This document shows positions 10,450 to 21,839 of a DNA stretch of 64,000 nt, piece by piece. The DNA is from Termitomyces sp. T153. Lineage: Eukaryota > Basidiomycota > Agaricomycetes > Agaricales > Lyophyllaceae. The notes under the pieces are model-generated. The model was not told the DNA's origin. It worked only from the letters and a program-made list of their open reading frames with translations, and ran no database searches. The stretch spans positions 62,001 to 126,000 of the forward strand of contig JACKQL020000097.1 in the NCBI GenBank assembly GCA_018296165.2, given 5' to 3'. Within the stretch, counting starts at the first letter, position 1. Every line of letters begins with the position of its first letter. Both the position numbers and the translations under genes were made by a program.

Positions 10450-12110
10450 TTGTTGATGCCACATAGAATTACAAATGATCCAATGGTGGATCAAGCTGTT
10501 GTTCTCTGCAAACAATCATACACATGTTCTCTGCCACCCACACTTTGGCCCTCTCTGCCTGTCCCTGGGCCAACTCTGTCCCCAGTGCCTTTCAAACATG
10601 GGATCAGCCCACTGTCCCTGAACCCCACTCCCAAGGACTGCCCCTGTGCATCAACAATGATAACTGGACTCTTTCCTACATTGACAAGCCTGGCAACCCT
10701 GCTGATGAGCCTGCCCCATGCAACAGCCCTTTATGGAACAGACCTCCCCACTTTGACCTCCATGCTCCCCATGTCAATGCCCCTCCACCTTGTCCCAATG
10801 CCCCAGTCCCCCAAGGCAGCCCACAGGCCCCAGGGCACCCCAACTGCCCTTTTCCACCAATCCCCCTTGTCCTCCACCCATTCTGATGCCTAACCCTCTC
10901 ACCAACACAAATTACTTTGGACTCCCCACCCCTGGAGGACCCCCTTCCCCTTGATGGGCCCTGGGGACTCCCCCAAGCAATGCAGGCCAACCTCCTGGGG
11001 GAGGACCACCCAATGGCAGATCCCCTGGAGGATGGGGCCTGGCCATGGACAACTTCCCCCTCCAACACAGAAATGGAAACAATTATTATTACTACTACAA
11101 TGCCAGACTCCCACCCCAAACTTAAAACCCACAGGATGATACTCACAACACACTGGCTTGAGAAGGTAAACTCAACATTCAAAAGCCCGAACCCTTCACT
11201 GGCCATGACTCCCAGAAATGGCATATCTTCCTAACTCAGTGTTTAACTATGTTCCAAGCTAAGCCTATTACCTTCCAACTTGAGAGCTCATGAGTAGCAT
11301 TTGCTGCATCATATTTGCAGGGTATTGCCTTTGACTATTACACGGCACTACTCCAGTTTGACCCCAACAACCCCATCCTCTCAAATTGGCTCGCTTTCAC
11401 CCAGGAATTCTTGAGTAAGTTTGGCATCTTTGACACCATCATAGAGGCAGAGGAAAATCTCTTCAACCTCTGAATGCATGACAATGAACACTTCACAACC
11501 TTTATCATACAATTCAAATGAGAAGCCTACAAAACCAGGTGGAACTACAATGCCCTCTGCTTCACCCTCCATCATGCCCTGCCTCAAAGGATCAAGGACA
11601 TCCTTTGACTTGCACCCAAGCAAACCACCTATGATGGGTACAAGGCACTTGTTACCCAGGTCGACCAATGCTACTAGGAAGATTGCAGCAAAAACATGGC
11701 ACCCTGGACCTTGTGGAACACCTCTGGTAACACCAACTGGCAGGCCAGAGCAACCAATGGCATTTGATCCTTGATCCCCACCAACTCTGCTAACCCTGTG
11801 CCCCATTTCCCTCCAGGCTGAGGAACCTCCAATGCCAATCAACCCCCAGGACAACATCCACCTGCCCAGCTCAATGCCACCGACCTCGGGACCCTAGAGC
11901 CCCTGAATGCTGACCCCAATGATCATGATGATGTTCCAGACTCTGCCAAGGACTAAGAAGCCCTATGTACAAACAAAATTTGGGATAGGCCATGAATCAA
12001 TGTACTGGAGGAGACTCAGGAGAAATGATGGAAGGAGGGTGCATGCATCCTATGTGGTGAGCAGGGGCACTTTATTTGCAATTGTCCTAAATAACAGGTG
12101 ATGGGATGTG
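10450..12110 (+). pseudogene. Gypsy A gag, decayed
   Basis: A Pro/Asn-rich N-terminal part (about 10,520-11,170) is followed by the retrotransposon gag core in frame 2 from about 11,183 (KPEPFTGHDSQKW, then LTQCLTMFQAKP, YLQGIAFDYYTALL, WLAFTQEFLSKFG). A CCHC zinc knuckle lies at 12,044-12,085: C-x2-C-x4-H-x4-C (CILCGEQGHFICNC). In-frame stops sit where Arg is expected, consistent with CGA to TGA changes. Gag would form the virus-like particle and bind element RNA. Confidence 0.8.
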
Positions 12111-12339
12111 CTGTCTGGATGATTGATGGAGAAGACTGCAATTACCAGTTTATGGAAAATGAGTCAGTAGTTTAGGTCTTGAAGATGCACTAGACCATGG
12201 ACCAGACCCTGACATCTTCTCTGCCCCAGCCACACTTCTCCATGCAATGGTACTTGCCCCAGACAATTTCCCAGCACACCTCCCCTCTCACTTCTCCACC
12301 ACCCTTCTCCTCCACACCACTCTCTCCTTCTCCAACAAC

Positions 12340-13130
12340 TCCATCCCCACACTAGCTGACAGTGGCACCACAGATAACTTCATTAACAAATCCCTGATGG
12401 TGCTTGCTCTCCACCTCCTTTAATGCCTCCCCACTCTGATCCCCCTCAAGCTTTTTGATGGTGACTCCACCCCTGCCAGAGACATCACACACTGCCTGAA
12501 AACAACCATGACCTTTGCCAATGGATGACAGCAAGAACTCCAACTGCTCATCACTCAACTGCACCCCTCCGCCCCTATTATCTTAAGCTTCTCATAGCTC
12601 CACTCCACCAACCTCCGTATTGACTGGCCCAGCCTCACCCTCCGCCTCAACCAGGACAACCCCACCAACTCTGGACTGGTACTCTTTGATGTCTCACCCC
12701 CCTCTAAGAACTTTAAGACCACGATTGACCATTCTCAAACTCCTCCACAGCTCTGCTCCAGGTTCATGCAGTTGTTCATCATCAATGTCCAACTTGACAG
12801 CTTGCCCAAGGCACTCCCTGCCCTTGTTGACAGTAGTGCCTCCAGTATCTTCATCAGCAGTTGACTTGACCTCCGACACCACAACCTCAACAAACCCCTT
12901 GAGCTCCAACTCTTTGATGGAAGCCCTGCCATGACAGGAATCACTCAATACCATGACAACACCCTCACTCTTGACAATGACCTGCAGTTTCAGGCCCAGC
13001 TCCTTGTCACCCAACTACTCCCGTCAACTCCAATTGTGCTCAGACCTCTGTGGCTGCAAGATGTCAATCCCACCATTGACTAGAAGAACCTCACCATGCA
13101 ATTTCCTGGCCCCGAAGCAAGTTTAGCAGC
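12340..13130 (+). pseudogene. Gypsy A pol: two tandem retropepsin-like domains
   Basis: Two aspartic-protease signatures lie in the same frame. The first is ADSGTTDNFINKS with its Asp at 12,358-12,360. The second is ALVDSSASSIFISS with its Asp at 12,829-12,831, presumably from DSGAS. Each is followed by the same downstream pattern: LFDG, then an LLxTQLxPSxPI segment, then a WLxxxN-x-ID(W) segment. This looks like an internal duplication of the protease domain rather than one domain. In the second copy Gly of DSG has become Ser, and stops interrupt both. Confidence 0.6.
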
Positions 13131-13500
13131 CACCATCCCCCTCTGCCTCTAGTTTATCTTGGACTCTGACATCTCCAACCCTGACACCAGCACTTCCAGA
13201 GCAACTCAGAGCCCCTCAATCCCTGATGGTGATTCCAATAGCAAAGGAAACACAAACCCCCCTCAGTCACTCCCAACCAAATCATGATGGCTGCCTCCCA
13301 ACATACCTCGGAATCAATACAAAGGCCTGCAGTACCCTGACCCACAATGCTCAACTCCTCTGACCAACTCCACCACCACTCTGGACTCAACCGCTGCCAC
13401 TCCATCATCCACTCCCGTCAATGCTGGAAGCCTTGACATTAAAATCATTGGCACTGTCCCCTTCACACGCCTTCTACAGGACAGCACTCCTGCCTTCCAG

Positions 13501-14268
13501 TTGCAAATCATGCCAGCCCTGCCTGAGGAGCACCTCCATGCAGAAATTACCATGCCAGAGAGCAAAACAGAGGAGCAGATTCTATCCAAAGTAGTTCCCC
13601 TGGAGTATCATGAATTTGCTGATGTGTTCTCTGAAGAAAGTGCCAAAGAACTTCCCCCACACCACTCCTACAATCACAAGATTGACCTTGAAGAAGGTGC
13701 CTCACCCCCATTTGGCAAGATCTACAACATGTCTGAGATTGAGCTCTGGGCTCTGAAGAAGTACCTCGACAACATGCTCAGCAAGGGTTTTATATGCCTA
13801 TCAATCTCCACCACCAGTGCTCTTGTCTTGTTCACTAAGAAGAAGGATGGATCACTCCAACTCTATATGGATTATTGGGGACTCAACAAAGTCACCAAAA
13901 AGAACTGGTATTCCCTTCCCCTGATTGGAGATCTTGTTGACTGTCTCTGCAGTGCCAAGATCTATACAAAGATAGACCTCCACTCTGGCTACAACAATGT
14001 CTGGATTGCCCCAGGACATGAATGGAAGACTGCCTTTTGTACCCATTACGGCTTCTTCAAGTACCTAGTAATGCCCTTCAGAATGACTAACTCCCCCACC
14101 ACTTTCCAGTATTTCATGAATGACATCTTCCATAACATGAGCAACATTTTTGTTATTGTGTACCTGGATGACATACTGATCTACTCAAATTCACTGGCAG
14201 AGCATCTGGAACACATCTGCTGCATCTTGGAACAACTCTGGGAGTACTACCTTCATGCCAAACCCTAG
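13501..14268 (+). pseudogene. Gypsy A reverse transcriptase
   Basis: A 255-codon open stretch with an N-terminal pol linker (YHEFADVFSEESAKELPPH) and RT motifs in order: a FTKKKDGSLQLYMDYWGLN block (canonical R lost), KIYTKIDLHSGYNNVWIAPG, HEWKTAFCTHYGFFKYLVMP, NSPTTFQYFMNDIF and the catalytic YLDD at 14,161-14,172. Many changes against the usual family pattern are Arg to Trp, Cys or His. It ends at a TAG at 14,266, after which the frame carries on into the RT connection region. RT copies element RNA into cDNA; this copy is broken. Confidence 0.88.
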
Positions 14269-14960
14269 AAATGCTCCTTCCACACAATGGAGGTTGAATA
14301 CCTCAGGGTCATCATCACTCTTGATGGTGTGCACATGAACCTTGCCAAGGTCAATGCAATCCTCAACTGGCCCCTGCCACAGAATGTCAAGGAGGTACAG
14401 TCATTTCTGGGGTTTGCTAACTTTTATTGCCAATTCATCAACAACTACTCCAGAATCACCAAACCCTCAACCAACTCATGCAGAAGGATGCCTCTTGGGA
14501 TTGGGACAGCAAGTGCCAAAGTGTATTCCTCCTCCTGAAGAAGGCCTTCACCTCCACTCCAGTCCTCCACCATTTTGACCCCTCCCTGCTGATTGTACTT
14601 GAATGCAACGCCTCCAACTAGGCCATTGCTGGAATACTCTCTCAGTTGGACTCTGGAGGCAAGGATCTCCACCCCATTGCCTTCTACACCTGTTCAATGA
14701 TCCCTGTGGAGCTCAACTACAACATCTACAACAAGGAACTCCTCATGATCATCAAAGCTTTCTGTTAGTGGCAGGCCTACCTCAAGGGATCCCCACACCA
14801 CATCCAAGTCTACTCTGACCACAACAACCTGCAATACTTCACAACCATGAAACAACTCAGCCACCACCAAGCTCAATGGTCCAAAACCCTCTTGGAGTAT
14901 GACTTCACCATCCACTACTGCCCCTGATGACTTGGCTTGAAGCCTGATGCCCTCACTCAA
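14269..14960 (+). pseudogene. Gypsy A RT connection and RNase H
   Basis: VNAILNWPLPQNVKEVQSFL and LGFANFYCQF mark the RT thumb/connection of Ty3/Gypsy elements. A frame change then leads into RNase H: FDPSLLIVLECNASN, KDLHPIAFYT, LNYNIYNKELLMIIKAF and VYSDHNNLQYF. The first catalytic Asp of the usual ETDAS motif appears as Cys-Asn. Stops and frameshifts make it non-functional. Confidence 0.75.
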
Positions 14961-15199
14961 AGGTCTAATGTGTATCTGAAAAAATCATTTGAAGCTGAAC
15001 AAAATGCATTCAACCATTGAGTGGTAATCCTCCCCAAACATCTACATGCCATGCTGATTTTAAATGAAGAAGGAATCCTCCATCAAATCAGAAATTCACC
15101 TCCAGACTCCTTCTTTACTCAGCACAACTCCCACAACAACTCCATTGGCAAGTCAAGTGCCAAGAACCCCTTCACACTGTCTCCGGACCACTGCCTCCT

Positions 15200-16080
15200 G
15201 CTCCAGAGTGGATGAATTTATGCTCCAGACCACAAGTCTGTTCACTTCAACATACTCCAGCAGTACTACAACCATAAGCTCTGGGAACACCCAGGAATTT
15301 GTAAGACCCTTCAGCTCATCTCCTGGACTTACTTTTGGCCAGGAATGAAGAAGGATGTCATGCAATACATAAGGGCCTGCGAACCTTGTCTCCAGGCCAA
15401 GGTTTTCCACTATTGCCTCCATGAGTTATTGAAGCCCCTCCCCATCAGCCAACACCCCTAGTCCTCAATATCAATGGATCATATTGTCAAGCTCCCTGAC
15501 TTCAAAGGTTTTGATGCAATCCTTGTTATTGTCTGCTGCCTCACCAAACAAGCCCTCTTCATCCCCTGCCACACCACCAACAATGCTCCAGAGTTTGCTA
15601 AACTATTCCTCAAACACGTATTCTCTAAACACAGCCTTCTGGATAACATTGTCTCCAACCATGGGCCCCTATTCATATCTTGCTTTTGGAAATTGCTATG
15701 CAAGGCACTTGAAATCAAAACCAACCTCTCCACTGCCTATCACCCAGAAACTGACAGATAAACAGAATGAGTAAACCAGATGTTGGAACAGTATCTCTGC
15801 CTCTATGTTAACTATTTACAGAATGACTAGTATACAGAACTTCCCCTCGCCAAGTTTACCTACAACAATACACCTTACTCTGCCACTGGAGTTTCCCCCT
15901 TCTATGCCAACAAGGGCTACAACCCCTGACTTACACTATTCCTCAAGGATATCCCTTCCCATGTTGTCCATGAAGTTGCCAAAGACCTCTGATCCCTTCA
16001 CCAGTTCCTCTAGGATGAGATAAACACCACCAATCAAGCCTACTCCAAGCATGCCAATGCCTGATGCAAACTGACTCCCA
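15200..16080 (+). pseudogene. Gypsy A integrase
   Basis: Contains the HHCC zinc-binding region (an HKLWEHPG segment, later CEPCLQAK) and the catalytic core: SMDHIVKLPDFKGFDAILVI, then NIVSNHGPLFISCFW, then LSTAYHPETDR. The second catalytic Asp is replaced (SNHG where SDRG is usual), and stops occur in the QTExVN segment. Integrase joins the cDNA to the genome; this copy is dead. Confidence 0.8.
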
Positions 16081-16531
16081 ACTGGCCCCCCAGCACCTTG
16101 GTCTGGCTTGATCAATGAAATCTCAAGACCTGGAGGCCTTCCATCAAGCTCAATCATAAATGTTTTGGCCCTTTCAAGGTCCTCTGGAAGGTCTTCATGC
16201 ACACCTACAAGCTTGACCTACCTCTGGGCTTGAAAGGCCTCTACCCCATGTTCCATGTCTGACTCCTCAAAAAACATGCTCTAGACTCCTTCCCTGGCCA
16301 ATGCCCCAGTTGACTGCCCCCCATCAAAGTCAAAAACAAGTACCACTATGAGGTTGACCAAATCCTTGACTCCTGCATGGTCTGTGGCCGACTCCAATAC
16401 TTAGTCCCTAGAAGGGCTACAGACCTGAGGACAACACTTGGAAACCCTAAAAAAACCTTGATGGAGCCTCGGATGAACTCTGGAACTTCTATTGACAACA
16501 CCCCACCAAGCCCTGGGACTAGCAAACACAA
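16081..16531 (+). pseudogene. Gypsy A integrase tail and chromodomain
   Basis: After the GPY/F-like region (WKVF near 16,180 and GLYPMFHV near 16,240), the segment [20 protein letters not shown] near 16,345 matches a chromodomain (YEVExILDSRxxRGxLxYLVxWKGY). Chromodomain Gypsy elements (chromoviruses) use it to target chromatin. The WKGY part is frameshifted here. Confidence 0.65.
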
Positions 16532-18000
16532 ATGACATTAATGGGCATAACCCCCACCTCTGGATTCATTAGGAATTCAACTCCCACAAGTAACCCCTTG
16601 CATATTCTTTTTCCTTACTCTCCCAAACAGTCTGAAAAGCTTATTCACCTAGGCTGGAGATCCAATGAGTTGATATTTACACATTTCATAATACATGATG
16701 TTACAGAATATAGGCCTGACACAGAATATGAAGTCTAAGAAGCTCTCTACTCCCCCTCCTCCTCTGACTCCACCTCCACTATCCTCCCCACCATGTCCAC
16801 CTCCAACTGGGCCACCACTGTTGCCAAGACCTCCAGGTGCCCCAGAAGCAGCTCCTCTACATCTATCACCACCTCCCACCATGTCCTGGGATCTGCTGTG
16901 GCCCTCTGCTGGTGCCCCACCAACAGACAGCCCATCTGCTCAACCCCCTAGCCCAACTCCAGGGGAAGATCCCCAGGCATCCTCAAGAGCTCATTGTGTA
17001 TCAATGCAAGTGCTGCTAATGCCCTATCAAGGAGGATCCAGTGCTCCCTAGCCCAATCTGCCATATTGCATCAGCACAAAGAGATTGGGTGAAAATTAAA
17101 CCAACTTATGAAGAATACTCTGCTGCCCTGAGGCCGCCTCATTGGTGAGCCACTCCTCCTGCCTCTGCACTCTCTCCACTGCCGCCCAGGGCACCCCTAT
17201 GCTAGGCCCTCCCCAAGCCCTCTGCACCTCTGCCATCTCCAGCTGCTGTGCTGCCACCTCTGCTCATGCCTCCTACTGCCACAAACAAGCCTGCACCTCT
17301 TGCAGTTGGGTCAGCCACTCCATGGCCATCCCCACAGCCATGTCCTTCTCCCTCCATGCTGCATCCCTGTCCCTCTATGCCTTGTCCTGCTCCCTCTGCA
17401 TTGCATCTCAATCCTCTCCAACCCTCCAGACTTCCTCTTCATGGGTGGCCAGCAATCCCTCCAGACTCTCTACCCAACACTGCAGGAAGGCCTCTGTGAC
17501 TGACTATGACCCCTCTGCAGATGGCCCAACTAAAGCCCTGGAGGTCAGGAATATACTGCAGGGCCCAGAGGGCCCACCATCACCTGCTCCCCCTGTGCCC
17601 ACTTGCTCAGCCCCACCTCCAGCAGGGGGAATGCCTTCCACTTGCCCATGTTGCATGCTATGGGGGCCCCTTCTCTCCATCCACCCCATAGGGGCCCAAT
17701 CTTCATTGGCAGATGCCCCACACTACTCCCACCCTTGGCCCCCTTGACTCTCCCCAATATCTTGCCCTGCCACCCCTCCTCCAGCTGTGCTGCGACTCAC
17801 ACCTGGTCCCAACCTTGCTTCATGGCAATGCAAGCAGTGCATCAACTCAATGTGACAGAGCACCTCTCATGCTGTGAGCAACATGGGAAACACACCAATA
17901 TATCCTGCCATAACCCTGGTGTGAGCTCCTTGAAATTGCAGTGCTCCCTGCATCAAACACAAGACAAATACTATGGGAACAGGTTAGTGGAAAAAAGGTA
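16532..18000 (+). pseudogene. Extra Gypsy A ORF downstream of pol
   Basis: A new coding-like region starts at ATG 16,532 right after the pol stop, including IRNSTPTSNPLHILFPYSP and LGWRSNELIFTHF, then a Ser/Thr/Pro-rich low-complexity part. A possible Cys-rich stretch lies near 17,820-17,960. No transmembrane segment or envelope-like feature is visible. I do not recognise the product. About 2 kb between pol and the 3' LTR is more than a minimal Ty3 element needs. Confidence 0.4.
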
Positions 18001-18628
18001 AAATCGCATAATCACTCATTGGGGCTGCTGCCTGGCACCACTTGAGGGTCGGAGGACCCCTCGCCTGCCCCACAGCCTCTGCAAACTGCTCTGGTGTCAC
18101 CTCTGCCTGAACTATCCTTGAACCCATGGAAATGGGTCAGACTACCCCTGGACCAAGCCCAGGCTGGAAATAAGTGGGGGGGACTGCCTCTACTGACTGC
18201 ACTACATCCCCACCTGATGAAAGCCCTGAGAGGCCTACCATGGCCATGGATAACTCTGTCAGGACCCAGTCAGTATTCTGGAATGTGTGAGACAGAATGG
18301 CACTCACAACTACAGTACATTGCCATGACCCATCCATAATTGCAGGAAGACTCAGACTCTCCTAAGGATGAAGGGTTGGGGAGGCTGAGGACAATGCTGA
18401 TGGCATGGGAGAATAAGCAGAGGATGACATAGTGGAAAGTTAGGGAATCCCAGGGTACGTCTGACTCTTTTAATAGCTTAGAAAGAACTCCTTGACAAAC
18501 AGCGGCCATGCTTCAACTTCATTCCCCATGCTGCCACCGCTTGCTGCAGTCTGATCAATATTGCTCAACTTCAATTCCCATGCCCCACCAATCCCTGAAC
18601 TGCACCCTGTGTCTCAAGAGTCTCAATG

Positions 18629-18643
18629 CTGAGGAGGGAGTAA
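18629..18643 (+). promoter_or_regulatory. Polypurine tract of Gypsy A
   Basis: GCTGAGGAGGGAGTAA directly precedes the TGTCACAACC start of the 3' LTR. This is the expected position and composition for the plus-strand primer. Confidence 0.75.
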
Positions 18644-19691
18644 TGTCACAACCCACTTCCCAGACCCCCACCATCACTTCCAGCCTCTTGGTCCCCTGGA
18701 GTCCTTCCCAATGCCCTGCCAAACTTCCTCAACCCTCACCCACCCTCTGCGCCCACTCTGGGTAACTCCAACACTCCCTAGCAAACTCCAACAACTCCCT
18801 GGCCAGCTCCAATGCCTTCTCTGCAGTTATTGACACACCCCCTGAGTCCCTGGAACCCTCCTCTGCTGTTCCTAAACCCATCATACACCTCCAACCCCCC
18901 TACCCTGGTTCCCCAACCTGCCCTGAAGCATCACAACAACCCTGGAGCAGCCCGCATCCCCAACTGATCCCATCAGAATACCACCACAGCCTGCCCCTTG
19001 ATCATACCTGACATCCATTGACCCTGTGCAGCCCTGTCAAGTCCTGCTGCCCTGCCTGCTGTCTTCTGGAGCTATCCAGTAGTCAGTATAAAAGTCATAG
19101 AGTAACCCCTCATACTCCAGTCTTGATATTACTTGTGTTTACTGGTTTCTTGTGTCTTGTGTTTCATTCTGTCTCCATTTCTATTTTTAGTCTCAAATCT
19201 ACCTCTTGTGTCTGTCTCATCTCATCTTGTCTCTGTCTTGTCTTGATTGTCTCCTTTTCCTTTATTTTCCTAAGTTCTTTCCATCTCTGACATCAGTACA
19301 AACCCTGCACATGCACTATGATTCCCAAACATTCTTATGATAACTCTGGACCTTGCTCTTTGCTTGGCTCCAAACCCATCAAGTCTTACTTGATCTCCCG
19401 TCAAACTCCAGCTCTGCCCCCAACCCTAGCAAAGCCTCTGTCTACTCCACAGTCTGCTTATGTGCTTACAAACTTGTTCCTGATGCCCACCCAAGCCCAA
19501 CTTAATATACTTGGTCTTAGACTTTCCCGGACCACTCCAGACTTGCTCAGACTGCTTCTCTTAGCTTCTCCTCACAAGTCTCTCCCTTCTGCACCACCTC
19601 TGGAGTGCTAGGTTATAAGTGCAGGACATCATGTCTGCCTAGTAAGGATTCACCAGTGCAGCTGAGCCCTTGTCGTCAGCAAAACCTGACA
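18644..19691 (+). repeat. 3' LTR of Gypsy A
   Basis: Starts TGTCACAACC and ends CCTGACA, with the same length (1048 bp) as the 5' LTR. It is followed by CAAAC, which matches the five bases before the 5' LTR. Confidence 0.92.
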
Positions 19692-19783
19692 CAAACTAAT
19701 AGATTTTATTCAAATTCCAGTAAATAGGAAATGTTTGTTTTAGTAGTCATACCAGGCCTGGCTCCAGAGGCACTGAATATAAA

Positions 19784-20290
19784 GTTGAGTATTGAACAAA
19801 GCTGTCCAGCAGAATGAGGCCACATATTTGGTGTCATATGTTATTCTGTATTTTTCCAGAGATTGCTATTGCAGGAACCAAGTTGAAGGCAAACAAACAG
19901 AAAATCTGTGCCAGGCAATGTGGAATAGTGAACTGTCAATATGCTGTATAAAGTTGAGTATAGTACACACTAAAGCTGTAGCTGTCCAGTAGAACAAAGC
20001 CACATATGTTATTCTGTATGTTTTAAGAAATTGCTATTCCAGGAATGGAATGGTTGAAGGTGAACAAACAGAAAATTTGTGCTAGGCAATGCAGCATAGC
20101 AAACTGTCAATGTGCTATATAAAGTTGAGTATAGTACATACTGAAGCTGCTCAGCAGAACAAGGCCATGTATGATATTGTGTATGTTGCTGGAAATCACT
20201 ATTCTAAGAACAGAATTTCTGAAGGCAAACAAACAGAATAAGTGTTGAAGAATCTGTGCTAGGCAATGTGGAATAGCCAACTATCATTTT
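19784..20290. repeat. Three diverged 170-bp tandem repeats
   Basis: Units start with GTTGAGTAT at 19,784, 19,953 and 20,124 (periods 169 and 171). Each continues with CTGCYCAGYAGAA, CCAYRTAT, a GAANNNAARC AAACAGAA block, TCTGTGCYAGGCAATG and ends near GCTRTATAAA. They begin about 90 bp beyond the Gypsy A 3' LTR. Non-coding satellite-like DNA. Confidence 0.75.
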
Positions 20291-20585
20291 GGTCTGGGCC
20301 CTGACACAAGTCCATAAAATGTACTATTTATAGCCATCCATCCAGATTCAAAAGCACCATCCAGGAACAAATGCACATAGACAGTAGCAAAAAAGTGCAC
20401 TGTGGTGAGTGCTGAGCAAGCTACCATTGGGTGGTAATAAGCACTCAAGCTTGTTCAAGGTGGGAGGGCAGATTATTTGGTCTTGGATAGTACTAGTCAC
20501 ATGACCCTGTAACCAGAGTCCACCATATATTATAACCTGGCCTCTACTTAGAGCAGTTTAATGTATGAAATTGATTGTACAGCCT

Positions 20586-20950
20586 GATGAGTTGAGACTT
20601 TTACCTCATCGCTGACCATACTGTTGACAATTTTTCTACTCGGCAGAAGAATCACTCCGACAAGATCCATTTTCAGACGAAGCTTCTGTTGCATGGGCAG
20701 AGCACAAACCCCCTCAAGGGCAAGCCTAGGGAAGTCACTGTCAGAGAATCTCATTGATGCCAGTGAACATGGTATGAATTGAAATTTATGTCCCATCAAT
20801 TGTTGACGATTTCGTCCATCAGCACAAAGAACCACGTCCATTCTTGTATGAAGCCTCATGGGCAAAGTACAAACCCCTCAAGGGCAGGCCTAGGGAAATA
20901 ACTTATATGTTGAGTTTTCATGTCATTTTTTATGTATGTTATTGGACACC
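20586..20950. repeat. Dispersed repeat R1, internally duplicated copy
   Basis: Two tandem versions of one unit (about 20,590-20,745 and 20,760-20,930) share GTTGACRATTT, CAGACGAAGC-type sequence, CATGGGCARAGYACAAACCC and CAAGGGCARGCCTAGGGAA. The same unit occurs once at 49,266-49,475. No coding function seen. Confidence 0.7.
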
Positions 20951-21835
20951 ACTATGACTGCTTGAAGATAGTTTTTTTATGTACCTAATAAAGAGAAAAA
21001 GTCTTTAGAGTCAGCACTGGATATTTGCAAATTTCACAATTGACAACTTCAAGTTTTCTGTGTATCCCTCTGACTAGTGATCAGCTAGTTGTTTTGATTC
21101 AATTTGTGGTACTCCTCAGCCAAGAGCAAACTAAAACTGGTTCAGAGCTATATCACAGAAATTAAGCAGTCTTATAGTACCTTGAGCAAAGCCACCTGAC
21201 CAGCCACACTGGATCCAGATCCAGGTATACAGATTGCAATTTGCATTAGATTTGCACAACGCTTTAATTGGGGCTTGATCTGAGGGGTGCTTTAGTCCCC
21301 ACAAAGTCAGGAGACAGATTTCTCTGCAGTTTACTGGGCAGCCTTTGAGGCTACAGGATTGTCCAGAATCTGGTCAATGGTTCACATTGATGCAGGGGGG
21401 AGCTTTCTAGCTTGGCAGCAGCTTGGGAAGAAATGGACTGGGAGGACATGGTGGGGTGCAGCCAAGTACAATGTTTGTAATTTGATACTGACCATGGTTA
21501 TGTATTATTCTTGTGTTATTCTTATTCTTGTACCACAATGAAAGGCTGTCAGTAGCCAGCCTCACTATGACCTCAACAGACAAGACAAAAAACACTTCAT
21601 TTGCTCATAAGTAAGATGCTAAGTAGTAATCTAGGAATATAATAACTCACCTTTATTTGCTTGTAAGTAAGATAAGCAAATGAAGGTGAAAACAAAAACT
21701 TCTTGAGGTGGCACTCACATGAGTGTGTTTGCAATGCACTGCTACTGTGACATAAATGTGAGATTTGCATCTTCAAGCATTGTAACTTGCAGCAGACAAG
21801 CTTACACCCCTCACCCCTCTGAGAACTTGCTGTCA
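20951..21835. other. CpG-poor spacer, no gene seen
   Basis: Only short chance frames are present. It may hold the lost 3' LTR of Gypsy D, but no LTR end with a matching partner could be identified. Confidence 0.3.
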
Positions 21836-21839
21836 TGTC

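Larger units (their letters stand above)
4454..19691 (+). mobile_element. Ty3/Gypsy-type LTR retrotransposon 'A', 15.2 kb, decayed, with a later insert
   Basis: Two LTRs of equal length (1048 bp) bound the element. The host 5-mer CAAAC occurs immediately outside both ends (4449-4453 and 19692-19696), a textbook 5-bp TSD, so both ends belong to one insertion event. Internal order is leader ORF, gag, protease, RT, RNase H, integrase, chromodomain, an extra 3' ORF, then a polypurine tract. A gap at about 6541-10,440 interrupts it: inverted LTR and gag debris of other elements, then a CpG-normal block with an F-box gene. All element ORFs carry many stops at former CGN codons. The element is dead. 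Confidence 0.9.

Noticed and set aside
10676..11224. Minus-strand 182-codon ORF opposite gag
   Set aside because: Gly/Ser-rich antisense of the Pro-rich gag N-terminus; not a gene.
17142..17747. Plus-strand 201-codon ORF in Gypsy A
   Set aside because: Ser/Cys/Pro-rich composition comes from the CpG-poor, pyrimidine-rich strand; a different frame fits the preceding extra ORF better, and no domain is visible.
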